Shown: positions 22,169-33,680 of the stretch, piece after piece
How positions within the stretch are numbered: the stretch's first letter is position 1
Layout of the letters: every line of letters begins with the position of its first letter
Assembly: GCA_011037195.1 (NCBI GenBank)
Contig: JAAEAF010001501.1
Location: 124,001-188,000, forward strand
Length of the DNA stretch: 64,000 nucleotides
From: Triatoma infestans
Taxonomy: Eukaryota; Arthropoda; Insecta; Hemiptera; Reduviidae
Direction of reading: 5' to 3'
Made by a program: the position numbers and the translations under genes
Notes under the pieces: model-generated
Seen by the model: the letters and a program-made list of their open reading frames with translations, nothing else
Told to the model about the DNA's origin: nothing
Database searches by the model: none

Positions 22169-23930
22169 AGATATTTTTGCAACTTTTTCTATACCTACTT
22201 AAAATGAAAACTTGAAAATATTATTTCTTCACATAATTATGGTGGCGAAATATAATAAGTCCTGTTTTAAAGTTTATCTAGAAATGTATATTACAGAAAA
22301 CTTCTTTTCAAATATAACCTAAAAATGAAACATATACATAATATAATAATATACAAATTTATTTAAATCATTATCTCACAGTATGGAAAATATATATGCT
22401 GTTGCGTAATTTGATTTTATTATAATCAAGTTGTGTTGACTCTTGTCCTTGTCATTTAGTAGCTTGTTTATATTCTACAATTTTCCCCCTTTTTTTTTCT
22501 CTACAATAAATATAAATAAAACTGGGTAACTGGAGTATTAGTCATATAGTGATTTTTCAATAATCAAAGACAACACTTCAATTTTAATGACATTATTAAT
22601 TGTATCATTTTTTTGTATGCATGCGTTTAAGAGGAAAGTACATATGTAAGTGGAAGTAGAAAACGTGTGACCGTGAAACTACAACTAACATACTTGAACC
22701 TAACCTTGTAAAAATCGCATATTTTTGCTTGAACTTAATAAAAAAAAAAATTACATGCTCTTGACTGAATACGTGCTGGCTTTAGTTTTATCTTAATTAT
22801 AAATAATTAGATTTTAATTGACAAATTTACCTTCCTTATTTCCCTTCCATTTAGTAAGTTTTGTTGAGGTCAATATTCTTGGATACAATCGCCATAATTA
22901 TCTATTTACATACACTCAAACTTTTTAATTTACTAATTATCTATTTACAGAAGTCAAACTCACTATTTTTCAATTAAGGTTGCCAACATCATACATCAAT
23001 GTAGACTCGGAGAAAGGTAATTCATCTTCTTTTTATGGCCCATTTGTATATTCCATACGACTTATACTCGTCACTGCATGAAGTATAGCTCTACAAAGAT
23101 TATATTTTAAAAATTTAATCAGCTTTAACATAGGTACACAAATCAGTTATTAAAATGTACAAAAAAAAGAAAAAAAAAGCATAAAACAAATTTTATAATT
23201 GTTTATAATTAGTAGCTACTAGTTAGTACACAAACGGAAGGTTACGATTGGTTATTACACCATAAATTAAAAACATTTAAATACATATTCAGATTTTAAT
23301 CCGATAAGTTCATAATTAATATTGTTATAAATAACAAGTCCATTGTTTACTTAAATATTATAAATTACTTATATATGTGATATACTTATTACAGACAATG
23401 ACAGAAAACGATTCCTTAGTGCGTCAACACTGCATAATCGCATCACGCAAAAAGGGCTATTTCAAATATGTTGCCATTTGCATTATCTTAAAATGTAATG
23501 CATTCATTATTACTTGAATGTTTTCAACATATTTTGTACTGATACAAAATATGACATCGAAATTATAACTCGGAAAATTTAATGAAAACTTGGAGGTTGG
23601 AGAATTATCGTAACCCAAATTTTAACAGTTTTCCAATAGTTTCAATACTATTTTTAAAGAGGTATCCCAGTATAAATAGGCAAACAAAGAATAATTTCAA
23701 TTTCAAAAGCAGTAGACACCATCATAAATTACCAAAGATACAACACATACTGTATGAGATGTATATAAATATATGACAGCCCTTGTATCTAAAAATGAAA
23801 ATTTACTATTGAGGGCTATTTTATCGATAGTATAATAAATAAACTGATATCATTGACACAATTTTCTGTATTCATCATGTAGCATAGTTTTTTTTTTTTT
23901 TTTGATGAGTCAAAAGTATTTTTATTGCTG
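22169..23930 (+). other. Intergenic sequence, nothing recognised
   Basis: AT-rich non-coding sequence. No conserved reading frame, RNA gene or repeat that I can name. Confidence 0.5.
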
Positions 23931-23934
23931 GGAA

Positions 23935-24011
23935 AAAGGAAGTATTGTGATCTTGTCACACGTTTTGAGGTTCACTGAAAAAGTGATTTTTAGAAAATGG
24001 TCTGAGTGTGC

Positions 24012-24047
<36 letters not shown>

Positions 24048-24252
24048 ATGTGTGTGTGTGTGTGTGTGTGTATGTGTGTGTGTATGAACAGCATATAACT
24101 AAAAAACGAAACAACGCAGAAAGTTCAAACTTGATATTCCATTTGGTATCATCGTGAGATCCGAGTAAGTTATCTGTCAAAATTCCCCAACCGGAAGTAT
24201 AACTTTACTTTGAGCTTCCTGCGATTTTTCGTTTATTAAAATATTTTATTCT

Positions 24253-24284
<32 letters not shown>

Positions 24285-24330
24285 AGCGAGAGAGACCATT
24301 CCGTAAAAACATTTTTTTTCGTACTCAGTT
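23935..24330. repeat. Two family A fragments head to head, each with a microsatellite
   Basis: 23935-24210 is plus: AAATGGTCTGAGTGTG, then (TA)n(TG)n at 24012-24082, then TGAACAGCATA and CAACCGGAAGTA. 24211-24330 is minus: GAGCTTCCTGCGATTTTTCG, then (AC)n at 24252-24278. The dinucleotide runs sit at the same internal position in both. Confidence 0.75.
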
Positions 24331-24479
24331 GATCCCTAAATGATTGCTTGCGTTTTGAGGAAGTTAGGTTCAAGATCTTTGGTCGGAAGGATGTCTGTGG
24401 AAGAGCTTAGGCTATTTTCCTTTAAGGTTATTGTCCGATTTGTTTGGGCTGCAGTGAATCTTAGATGGATTGGAGCCGG

Positions 24480-24595
24480 GTCTGGATATTTGTTCTAGAC
24501 CCGATTTGTTGTTGTTTTACTTCAGGTAGCTATATGGCCCCAGTAGGACTTTGGATAGCGTAGGGTTTGATCCCTCCCCACAGACGAATATTAAT
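24480..24595 (+). mobile_element. LINE 3' UTR remnant
   Basis: GTCTGGATATTTGTTCTAGA.., TAGCTATATGG and TTGATCCCTCCCCACAGACG match 5735-5865, ending in ATTAATAATG. No coding part seen. Confidence 0.7.
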
Positions 24596-25477
24596 AATGA
24601 TCTCAAAATATTATTTCCGGTGAAAACTTAATTTCAAAAATTTGACCCAATTGCACGATTTCCTTCCTACTACTATTCTGAGTAAGAAACAGTAATCCCT
24701 TGTTAAAAGAAATTCCGCTATAAGTAGTTATATTCGTCCATTGCTTGCTATTCGCTTGGATTATAAACAAAATAAGCTACGATTAATTCTCAATTTTAAT
24801 TAATTAAATTTATAAATTTATTTCCCCTGCGTGTTTCACGTTTCTGCTAGTCTTAATTTGATTAGAATTAAGCACTCAGAAATAAGTTTTAAAACCAAAT
24901 TCCACAATTAACTGGTTAGTTCAGCGGTAGAAAGTATAAATAGTATAACATTTGAAGTTTCTCGGAATTGCCATATTAATATTTAATTATGTTTTTTTGC
25001 AAAATATATGAAATCTATTTTTCTTTGTTTCCACAACTTATTATCAAAACTGGATCTGCGAGAGTGGAGCACATTGTCCATGATCTTTTTAAATACATTT
25101 CATATATCTCTGAAGAAGTGTATCTCTTATATTGCGACGATGACAATTCTGATTGAAATGACCTAAATATTTGTTTTAATTTGAAGGTCAAACTGCGAAC
25201 TCTACGAACAGTTTGCGAAAAGTGAAAGAAAACCTTCTTTAATTAAATGCCTCGATCGCAAAGACAATCTTTACATACGACATCATCAAATACAATTCTA
25301 ACCTATATGTGTGTATTATTTACAAATACATGCTACTAAAGGTTAGTAGGCGACCCTGTACATTATTATGTCAATTAGAAGTAATATATTCAGTTATATT
25401 TATATTATTTATTCTTTTATCTTTTATTTATATAGGTAATTAATTAATTGTAGGGATATCACTAACAAATTAAAAAC

Positions 25478-25530
25478 AAAATCTGACGTGAAACACTCAC
25501 ACGACATCCTGTATCTGCAATTTACTGCTG
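25478..25530 (-). repeat. Family A terminus
   Basis: AAAATCTGACGTGAAACACT followed by CACACGAC. Confidence 0.6.
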
Positions 25531-25559
25531 ATTATATTAGCTTAGATTGAACATGGGCT

Positions 25560-26235
25560 GGGACGCGATCCTACGCATTGCAGCCAATAGAGGCTTATTG
25601 TGCCAACACCTGTAGGTCTAATATGAGAAATCACCCCTCTTCACGAGGGTGAGGGCCTTCCCAAACCAGCGCTTTTTGCGCTATAATCTCCTCTGGTCTC
25701 AGTGCGCCAAAGATCTCATACTTGCAACACAATCGAACAACACATGTGTGGCCGTTTCCTCCCATTCCTATCATAATCTATACAAAAGTTCCGAGTTAAT
25801 TATTCCCACCTTGTGTAGGGGTTTATTGAACTTACCACACACCGAGAAAAGGCTTGTTACCGGATTAATCTGGTTTCTTCCTAAGCAGAGGATCTCCATC
25901 TTCATACATAGCTTTGACACAACATCTTGCTTGTGTTTAGCTCCTGGACATAATTTCCAGATTGTGCCGTGTTCCCACCAAAATCAATCTTTGAGAGATG
26001 CACGTACAGTCCATTTGGTTATCCCTAAAGGACAGATTTTGGGTCACCGAACAGAATGTTCGCCCCATTCCTGGCCAGTTGATCGCCAGTTTCCTCTAAT
26101 TCCCCACCTGTCCAGCCATTCCAATCCAGCCATATTTGGGTTTTCGCTTTTAAGATCTTTCGTCGGTTTTTAGCGGTCTCAACCAGGAATCTTAAGTGCC
26201 TTTATGAAAATGGCCGTGGAAACCTAAAAGATCAT
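25560..26235 (-). pseudogene. I/R1-like LINE, RNase H and C-terminal domain fragment
   Basis: Minus strand, in shifting frames: LDWNGWTGGELEETGDQLAR (decayed RNase H WVPGH..GNE.AD.LA block), a middle part, then VTSLFSVCGKFNKPLHKVGI and EWEETATHVLFDC, the LTGH..L..C..C..EEET..H.L..C module. Several stops. The 174-codon plus-strand frame at 25649-26173 is its antisense shadow. Confidence 0.6.
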
Positions 26236-26239
26236 TAAT

Positions 26240-26800
26240 AAAAAAGCCGGGTCGAGGTTCTATTATAACCACTAACAATGAATACAACAAATTCACAAAA
26301 ATATCAGATACTGGCTTGTTTTTATATAATAAAATTAATAAAAAGAAATAATAATTATTATACTAGCAGTTTCAAACCACCAAATAAGATGTTTCAAAGA
26401 GCGTATTAGATCAATAATATAAGATCAAAATGTAATACATTAATTTCTTAAATAAATAAATAAATAGACTTTTAAATAATTTTATTTTAATATGTTATAT
26501 TTATATGTTAAATAAAAATTAAATTTAATAAATGTGGGACAAACATAGATAGACATCTTGTGCATGAACGACCAACTATAATGGGCCAGGAAAAGTAGAT
26601 AATGTCTGTTATGAAGGATAACGTGTATTTTGCGAAAGTGGCCTGACGGACGACAAGTGTTTGTATATAAATCTAGAAATTGGACGTTAAGCGCAAAATA
26701 ATGTTTCTGGCCAAAATATATTGGCTATATTAATTCAATGAAATAATCTTAACATTTTCACGTACAGCTGTAAGAGGAAATATAGCGATTCGCGAAGAAT
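26240..26800 (+). other. Intergenic AT-rich sequence
   Basis: No gene or named repeat recognised. Confidence 0.5.
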
Positions 26801-27030
26801 TTTCTAAATTTTTCCACGAATACATATTTTAAAGTCTCGGAATATGAAATTTTGTCAGAGACAGAGAGTTGTCAGCTGAAACTTGATATTTCATTTAGGG
26901 CCTGCCCACCAGACAGCGTTACACCAAAATTTTGGTCAAAACTTGTCCACAGGAAGTACCACTTTACTCAAGAACTTTTAACAGTTTTTTTGTTTTGATA
27001 AAGGCTCCAACAATAATTAGGAAAATTCAT
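26800..27030 (+). repeat. Family A fragment
   Basis: AACTTGATATTTCATTTAGG, then ACAGGAAGTACCACTTTACT and AAAGGCTCCAACAAT in family order. Confidence 0.65.
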
Positions 27031-27101
27031 TTTACTTAAGTTTCATCTAAATTGTCATTTTTTTTTAATGTTTTGTACAAATCTATCATGTGTATGATCC
27101 A

Positions 27102-27256
27102 CTTACTGGGCATTGTGTGTTTAATGGAGACATATCTACGTGACAGGGCGCGCCTATGCTGCTAGAGCCCCTTTTTAAGAATTTTGTAAAGAGACAGGAA
27201 GAAACATCTATTCATCTCATGATAGATTGCTTGAGTTGTGAGGAAATTAATCGCAG
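27102..27256 (+). pseudogene. LINE C-terminal Cys/His domain fragment
   Basis: Frame from 27102 reads LTGHCVFNGDIST, one stop, then ending KRQEETSIHLMIDCLSCEE. The LTGHC..L and EET..HL..DC spacing is the post-RNase H module of I/R1-like LINEs. Confidence 0.7.
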
Positions 27257-27506
27257 TATATGTGTGGGGGGAGGGGAAGCCATATTTACTTAAAATATTT
27301 TGTGAAAACTTAAGATTCATTTAATGTGACCAAAAAAAAAAAGAAAAAGGAAAACAAAAGTAGGTTATTAGAGAATTTTTATAATTACAGTTAATCAATT
27401 AGTGCGCTGATTTTTTTAAATTTAATTGCACCATTGGTTCGTATTTGTTGAAAGGCGCTGCAATCATTGTTAATGTAGCCTCTCTTCGTGCTCATGTATT
27501 AATAGT

Positions 27507-27610
27507 AAAAAAAAAATCTGGTGTGAAACACTCACACAACTTTCTCTTACGTGATATCGAAAATTTGACACGATTACAATACTTCCTCTTACTAGGAGTA
27601 AGAGAAAGTA
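27507..27610 (-). repeat. Family A minimal copy (104 bp)
   Basis: Both family A ends joined directly: AATCTGGTGTGAAACACTCA..TTTCTCTTAC next to GATATCGAAAATTTGACACG..TACTAGGAGTAAGAGAAAGTA. Almost the whole interior is missing, which defines the two termini well. Confidence 0.85.
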
Positions 27611-27614
27611 ATAT

Positions 27615-28080
27615 AAAGTTGTTTGTTTTAATTTGCAGAATTAGTTTTATAATCATTATAAGCACAAACATAATGATTGTATAAACATGTAACTAGATGT
27701 CCTTGAACATCTTATAAACTGGATTGTAGACAAATTAATACATAGAGAGCGTGTGAGAATTTAAATAACATTTATTCTCATTTAATACATTTTAATTATT
27801 TAATCGTTTAGTATGTATACATGTATTCAAAGATATTACACTTATTTGTAAATTAATTCAACAAAATTATTGTAAAATGTTGGATTTAACGACAATTTTT
27901 ACAGGTTTACATTTTATTGTTTTTTTTTCTATTAATTTTTTTTTATATTTACACCTGTTATAAAGCTTAACAATAGTAAATTTGTTAATTGCAGACAATT
28001 CTTAAAAACAGGAGCGAAGAAGTCTCTCAGTAGTGAAACTCCGAGTTATTCAGTAAGGTCCAAGTATAGTCATAAGTAGC
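27615..28080 (+). other. Intergenic sequence, nothing recognised
   Basis: AT-rich non-coding sequence with T runs. Confidence 0.5.
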
Positions 28081-28084
28081 GAAA

Positions 28085-28840
28085 TTTTTGTACTGGAGGA
28101 ACAAGGATTATGGGTCGATAGGTTGTACGTATTTCGGAGGGTTTATTGGGTTTAGGGAAAATATCCTGGTTATTTTCTATTTCTGTAGTAAAGGAACTAG
28201 TGAGAATTTCGTTACGGGGAGTGAATACTTCTGAGAGGTGGGCAGCAAAGAGTAGCGCCTTATTGTCGTCAGTTATAGCCCATGTGCCATCATTTTTGCG
28301 AAGTGGGAAGGAACTAGATTTATATGGTAGTATTTTTTTGGTTGCTGTCCAAAGCGTCTTGTCTCGTGTAGTAAGTTGTTTGTGTATTTTGAAAATTGCT
28401 TATTTCTCAGCTTTCTTAGCGCAAGTTTTAATCATCTTGTTAACTGATTGTATTTTCTCTTATACGATGGATATCTAGTTTACTGCCAATTCTTCGTGCA
28501 TTTCGTTTTTCTGTAATAAGTAAAGCTATATGCGGTGGAATGTGAAAGTTGTCTTTGTCAAATGTTGTTTTTTTGTATTGTCGAGTTGATTTGCAAACAG
28601 CTTGTTGGATTGAGTCAGTTATATGCTATATAGCACTGTCAACTTCATTAGGAGTTTTAAGTGAAATGTTGAGATTGATCTGTTTATGTATACTTGTCTG
28701 GAAGAAGTTCCAGTCTATAAGTCCATTAATCAAATTTGGTTTAGGTGGAGTTGGTAAAGGTTTTGAATCGAGTACGAGAAGCAGAGGACTGTGTTCAGAA
28801 AGGAGATATTCACTTACAGTACTTACTTTAGTGTAGTATT
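28085..28840 (-). pseudogene. Jockey-like LINE, endonuclease-to-RT linker region
   Basis: Minus strand: LSEHSPLLLVLDSK, PLPTPPKPNLINGLIDWNFF, INLNISLKTPNEVDSAI, a stop, then ITDSIQQAVCKSTRQ, HIPPHIALLITEKRNARRIG. Further down come SLWTATKK-like and HLSEVFTPRNEI blocks in other frames. This is the order seen between the endonuclease and reverse transcriptase of Jockey elements. Truncated at both ends. Confidence 0.8.
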
Positions 28841-28919
28841 AACTTAAAATGGCTAAAATATTGAGATGTAATAGAAGTCGTTGCGTTTTTGGCAGTGTGA
28901 CTTTAATGAGTATTAACAA

Positions 28920-30105
28920 ATAAGACTTCCCAGTTTATTCTTTAAAGTATAAACCATTGTTAATTAATCACTTCAACCCATTTTTGTGACCTAATTTTTG
29001 TGCTTCAATCCTCCTTTGGTACCATGAAGGTTCTTTGGAGATGCAGAATTCAATACAAGCTGCTTCCACATCCTCTTCCATTGTAAAATTTTTACCCCGT
29101 CAAAAATGAGCCATAGATCGGAACAAGTGGTAGTTGGAAGGAGCGAGATCTGGGCTATAGGCAGGATGAGCAAGAAGTGGAAGTTCCAGCTTATTAATTT
29201 TTGTGGCAGTCAGACGCGAAGTGGAGGTCTTGCATTATCTTGCTGCAGAAGAACTTTTTTTTTAAGTTGATTAAAGAGAGGTAATTTTCGGCCAGATCTG
29301 CATAGACCCTATCCAATTTGCTGAATAGAGTTCAGATATGATAACTCGCTCATCGGGAACCAATTCGAAATGCATCATTCTTTCAAAGTTTCACCACATG
29401 CAAAGCATTATCCTTTTAGTAAATCTTTTCCTTTGAGGCACAGGAAGAGCAGGCTGACCAGGCATAACCCAGAGTTTTTGCATGTTTGGGTTGTTAAAGT
29501 ATATACCCACATTTCATCACAAAGTGATAATTTGCTTTATAAATAGAACATCACTTGGATTTTTGAGAAGAGTTTAACACACTTCAACATTATGTGCGTT
29601 CGTGGGGGATAGTCCTACAGCTTGTAGGTACCATTCCAATGTTATGGATGCAAGTTTGTGGTAGTAATCTAACCCGCCTGCAAGTTTTCTAGTGCTTTTC
29701 GGGGATCAACTACTACAGCTCCTTTGGGTCAAGGGATCGTGGACGCCGCGACATTGCCTTACTTTTAAGGCTCATATCTCCTATCTTGAAATTTTTAAAC
29801 CAATACTGTGCAGCACGAATTGACAAAGCATCGGCTCCCTCAACTTCTCCAGCACCAGCTATTACTGTAAGGTCCTTTTTAAAATAATGCTTCAGTATCG
29901 CCCGAATTTTAAAATTTAATTCACTCATTTTATAATTTTTTAAATCAATTCATACGGTCACAACTTGACTAAATACTGTTATATACTGAAAACTGAATGT
30001 CAAAAAATCAGTATAGTGACCAAAGTGCAATAATCAACGCTATGTTTATACGAACAGTTCATTCAACTAAATGAAAGTAAAAACGCACAGACTTTTTGAT
30101 ACACC
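28920..30105 (-). mobile_element. Mariner element, decayed
   Basis: 5' end on the minus strand at 30105 (GGTGTATCAAAAAGTCTGTG). The matching right-hand inverted repeat is not clear near 28920, so the 3' end may be lost. Contains the transposase pseudogene below. Confidence 0.75.
28935..29928 (-). pseudogene. Mariner transposase pseudogene
   Basis: ATG at 29928 opens MSELNFKIRAILKHYFKK and ADALSIRAAQYWFKNFKIGD, the two helix-turn-helix regions, stopping at 29713. Later blocks in changing frames: VLLQQDNARPPLRV (second catalytic aspartate, usual QDNARPH) and, about 34 residues on, LPIAQISL read in another frame as AYSPDLAPSNYHLF (third catalytic aspartate, DD34D). The C-terminal end reads INNNGLYFKE before TAA at 28935-28937. 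Multiple stops and frameshifts; inactive. Confidence 0.9.
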
Positions 30106-30156
30106 ATAAGAATAATTACTAAGTAGATATATAGAATAATTGTCACTAATTACGTC

Positions 30157-30460
30157 TTGTGTGTTGTACACTCGTGTGAAACACTCACAGTTCTCTCTCT
30201 AACTGCAATTCCCACAGCACTAATTATTCCCACCGACAGATTTTACAGTGAATCCGCTGAATTCATTGTGAAGAAAATTATTGAAAAAAAACAAAAAATA
30301 AAAAATGTATCCAAGAGACAGAAAGGTACACTATTGGTTCCGTTTGACCCATTTTTATTTCAAAACGTAATTGTTGAGAATCTGACACGATATATAGCAT
30401 TACTTCCTCTTGCAGCAGTAAGATCGCAATGCTTCTTTAAGCAATAGGAGAAAGTAATAA
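30157..30460 (-). repeat. Family A copy, deleted
   Basis: Starts CGTGTGAAACACTCACAG and ends CTTCCTCTTGCAGCAGTAAG..TAGGAGAAAGTA; the interior is shortened. Confidence 0.7.
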
Positions 30461-30844
30461 CAAAAAGGAGGTTTTGGATTAGATATATCCAATTGAGGAA
30501 CTCAAGGAAACAAGGTTGAATATAAAGTTTCACTTAAATCTTTGAAATTTTAACCTCAAAAAATTTTAATAGGATAATTAAGAGGAGGTTCAACCTTTCG
30601 AAAAATAGCCAGTTTGCATATATTAAAAACAATAACTGCTTTAGATCACTAACTCGCCAGGAGAGGAATCATAGACCGGTTTTACATATAGTGCTGGAAG
30701 CGTGTGTCTCTGAATTGATGGTTCCCAATCCAAAATGCAAAAAAGAATTTTAATGACGCATAATTTATAGATCTTTCAGAATTTACTAGATTACAGATAT
30801 TTCAGAAGTTTAGCCAGAGTTCTTTTTACATTCCCATACTGCTA

Positions 30845-31565
30845 TTAGAGGTAGTAAGCGATCGTCAAATTTTCGATATCTAGTTTCTAATTGCTAACAT
30901 GGGACAAGATAATAAGGTTTTGATCAAAAGTGATCAACCGGAAGTAACACTTTACTGAATGAATTTTTCCAGTTTTCTTGCGATTTTCTCGGAAACGGCT
31001 ACAAAGATTTTCTTTAAACTTGGAATATTAACTACACATATGTATAAAGTTAATTCGTCTATTTGAAACATTTTTCTGGGTAAATTTATTTAAGGGTTTT
31101 TAGGGGAGGGATGGTGTTATGTTTTGGGGGAGGGATGGTGTTATGTTTTGGAGGAGAGATGGTGTTATGTTTTGGGGGAGGGATGGTGTTATGTTTTGGG
31201 GGAGAGATGGTGTTATGTTTTGGGGGAGGGATGATGTTATATTTTCCTGTAAAGTATTATTTGCGTTTATTATATTAATTGCAATGAAATGTGATGCCAA
31301 AATTCCGAGTTTGAAAAATTATTGGTTGCACCAATTTTACTTTACTAAACAATTTTGTTAGTTTTTTGCCATAATGGACTTTCTGCATAATGACATCAAC
31401 GAATTTCGTTAAACTTGTGGCATTAATCATACATACAGAGACCCCTATCACTTTTGTTTGAGTTAATTTTCCGAGTAAATTTACTAAAGGGGGTTTTTGG
31501 GGGAGAGGGAAGTTTTGTTTCCTCTAAAGTGCCATTTTAATTTATTACACGACTTTGACATAGAA
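30845..31565 (+). repeat. Family A copy containing a minisatellite
   Basis: TCAAATTTTCGATATCTAG, then CAACCGGAAGTAACACTTTA, then TACACATATG, the minisatellite, and a further module to AAAGTGCCATTTTAATTTAT. Confidence 0.8.
31103..31246 (+). repeat. 24-bp minisatellite, six units
   Basis: Units start at 31103, 31127, 31151, 31175, 31199 and 31223; each is GGGGAGGGATGG followed by TGTTATGTTTTG with one to three changes. Period 24 keeps all frames open, giving artificial octapeptide-repeat frames on both strands. It is an expansion of the GGGGAGGG..GGTTATGTTTTC segment found once in other family A copies. Confidence 0.95.
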
Positions 31566-31705
31566 TAATTTTTTTCAGAAAAATGTTTCAAATAAAAATG
31601 ACTTGATAAAACACTGAGCAAACATGGTATTTATTATACACTATTTTCTAATGACTAATCATAATTTATAATCCATTCTGTCGTAAAACACACACACACA
31701 CACAC

Positions 31706-31895
31706 AGAGTAACATAACCTTATAACCTTCCGCACATACATACAATCAACAAATATTGAGTGTAACAAAAACATTGCGTTGAAGTGAACTCTCTGCATGA
31801 AGTTGATAAATTTATTTTGACGATGGATGAAAATCCGAAACCGGTCCGGAATAAAAGAAATATGCATGCTACGAAGGATAAAATACCAGATAAAA
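31706..31895 (+). repeat. Family B (hammerhead-like) repeat copy
   Basis: Starts GTAACATAACCTTATAACC and ends GGATAAAATACCAGATAA. Contains TTGACGA (31817-31823), T, hairpin GGAT-GAAA-ATCC (31825-31836), GAAA, CCGGTC. Related copies at 42152-42587, 58285-58440 and 59041-59220. Confidence 0.75.
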
Positions 31896-31899
31896 AGAA

Positions 31900-32655
31900 T
31901 TGGTCACATATTTGGAATCCTTGAAATAATTAAGTAAGGAACCATGATATACAATGTTGTTGTTTGTTTATTTAGCGAACATTCCAAGACAAGTGGTTGG
32001 TGCATGTTAAAAATTGCCATCCTGCATGTATATTTGGCAATATGCAGTTTCTATATAGTTTGTACCTTTTCCAGGAAAAATGTATTTTACTGGAGAAATG
32101 GGGAGGGAAGAACTAGGACGTTTCGAGACTTCTCCCTATAATGTCATTTCAGTGTACAAAGGATCAGATAGAGGAAGAAGTAAAGATAACTAAACACCTG
32201 AGAATAGCAGTGAACTTTTTCTTAAGTCCATGATTGCTACAATTCCTTTGTTGCATTGACCTAAATAGTAACTTATTTTCAAATGGAAATTGGATAAAAA
32301 TAATTACTAATTATTAAGATGCGTTCAAATGATTGGTATCTTGGAAAAAAGACCATGAATTCCATTGTTTTGTCTGTATTGTAATAATAAAAAAGAAAAG
32401 AGTAATAAATGAAATATTTGTCTTAATTAACATTTTATCATTTTATTTTATTTATTATTGGCTTATAAAGATTTCTTTTGAAACTAATTAGAAACTAATG
32501 TGCTAATTACATAGCAAAAGGTCAGTTACATAATATGAATCTCTAATATTAAAGATATTGTTTCTAGATGAAAAGGACTGTCAAAATCATTCAAAGTCCA
32601 GATCACATGGTCTGCACACTGTATAAATTAGCTAAGTTGTTAAAATGTTTACCTT
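31900..32655 (+). other. Intergenic sequence, nothing recognised
   Basis: AT-rich non-coding sequence. A short open frame at 31944-32141 has no family resemblance. Confidence 0.5.
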
Positions 32656-32659
32656 CTGT

Positions 32660-33680
32660 CAAACTTAGTAAGAAGAAGTATTGTGTAATCGTGCCAATTT
32701 TTTGAAATTGAGTTTATTACCGGAAATACATGTTTTGAGGTACCCCGAGTTTCGAAATATTTTTTTTTTTTAGTTTTTCGTGATTTTCTCGTCCAATGAT
32801 TTTGTTTAAATATCTACCTACACACATAAATCCCTAACACTTTACTTGAAACAATTGGCCAGGAAAAATTAATTTTTTGAAAGGTTCTGAGGGAACAGTA
32901 GCGTTATATTTAAAACGTATCACTTCAGTAAAATGTAGGCGTTTATCACATACAAAATATTAATATCCACTAGAAGCATTGTCGGAACTGCCACTTTATA
33001 GAATAGATATAATGGAATTTTGTCGAAAAGTCGAAAACGGTGAAACCACGATTTTGTTTAAATTTTGAAATGCTTATTTCACAGATAAAAACATATCACT
33101 TTTTTGACATATTTGTCAGAAAAAAATTGTTTGTTAGAAAGATTTCGATAGCCTGTCAGTTGGGTTTAAATTTGAATTTGCACAAGATTTATTGGTTTTG
33201 ACATAGGCCCTCTGCAAAAAGTCCGCCCAGTATAAACTACATAAACCTTAACACCTTTTATTATGCCCACCCAGCCCAACATTGTAGATGTTGCAATTTA
33301 AAAAAAAAAAATTGATAATTAAATTATATGAACGTAAATAAGAGAAAGTCGTTTCAATCCGATTTCTAGTTTTTCTTACTCCTAGTAAGGGGAAGTATTG
33401 AGGAGCATCAAATTTTCGATATCGAGTTTTCAGCGGAAATATACGTTTGAAGGTCCTCTGATTCCAAAAAAAAGAAGCGGTTTTTAGAAATGGTCTTTGT
33501 GTATGTGAGTGTATTTGAACAGTGAAGTGTCTGTCAAAATTCCTCAACAGGAAGTACTGAATGTTTTTTTTCCCCCCACTTTTTTGCAATTTTCTCGAAA
33601 ATGGCTCCAAGGATTTTCTTTTAACATGTAATATCAATTAACATACTAAGAGCAACAATTTTTATTTGGACACAGAACGA
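32660..33680 (+). repeat. Two family A copies in tandem
   Basis: Copy one from about 32660 ends TAAGAGAAAGTCGTTTCAAT at about 33355. Copy two begins at once with TTCTTACTCCTAGTAAGGGG (33375) and continues through CTCAACAGGAAGTA to about 33680. Copy one carries a long-form extension (GGTTTTGACATAGGCCCTCT) also seen near 43230. Confidence 0.75.

Noticed and set aside
25649..26173. 174-codon plus-strand open frame
   Set aside because: Antisense shadow of a minus-strand LINE fragment whose RNase H/Cys-His blocks can be read on the other strand.
27507..27610. Family A as a Helitron
   Set aside because: Terminal hairpins are suggestive, but there is no CTRR end, and no A|T insertion pattern could be shown.
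28146..28836. Two plus-strand open frames of 110 and 95 codons
   Set aside because: Antisense of the Jockey-like LINE on the minus strand.
31103..31246. Possible CRISPR array
   Set aside because: Direct repeats have no spacers, and the window is eukaryotic.
31100..31361. Octapeptide-repeat open frames on both strands
   Set aside because: Artefact of the 24-bp minisatellite, whose period is a multiple of three.
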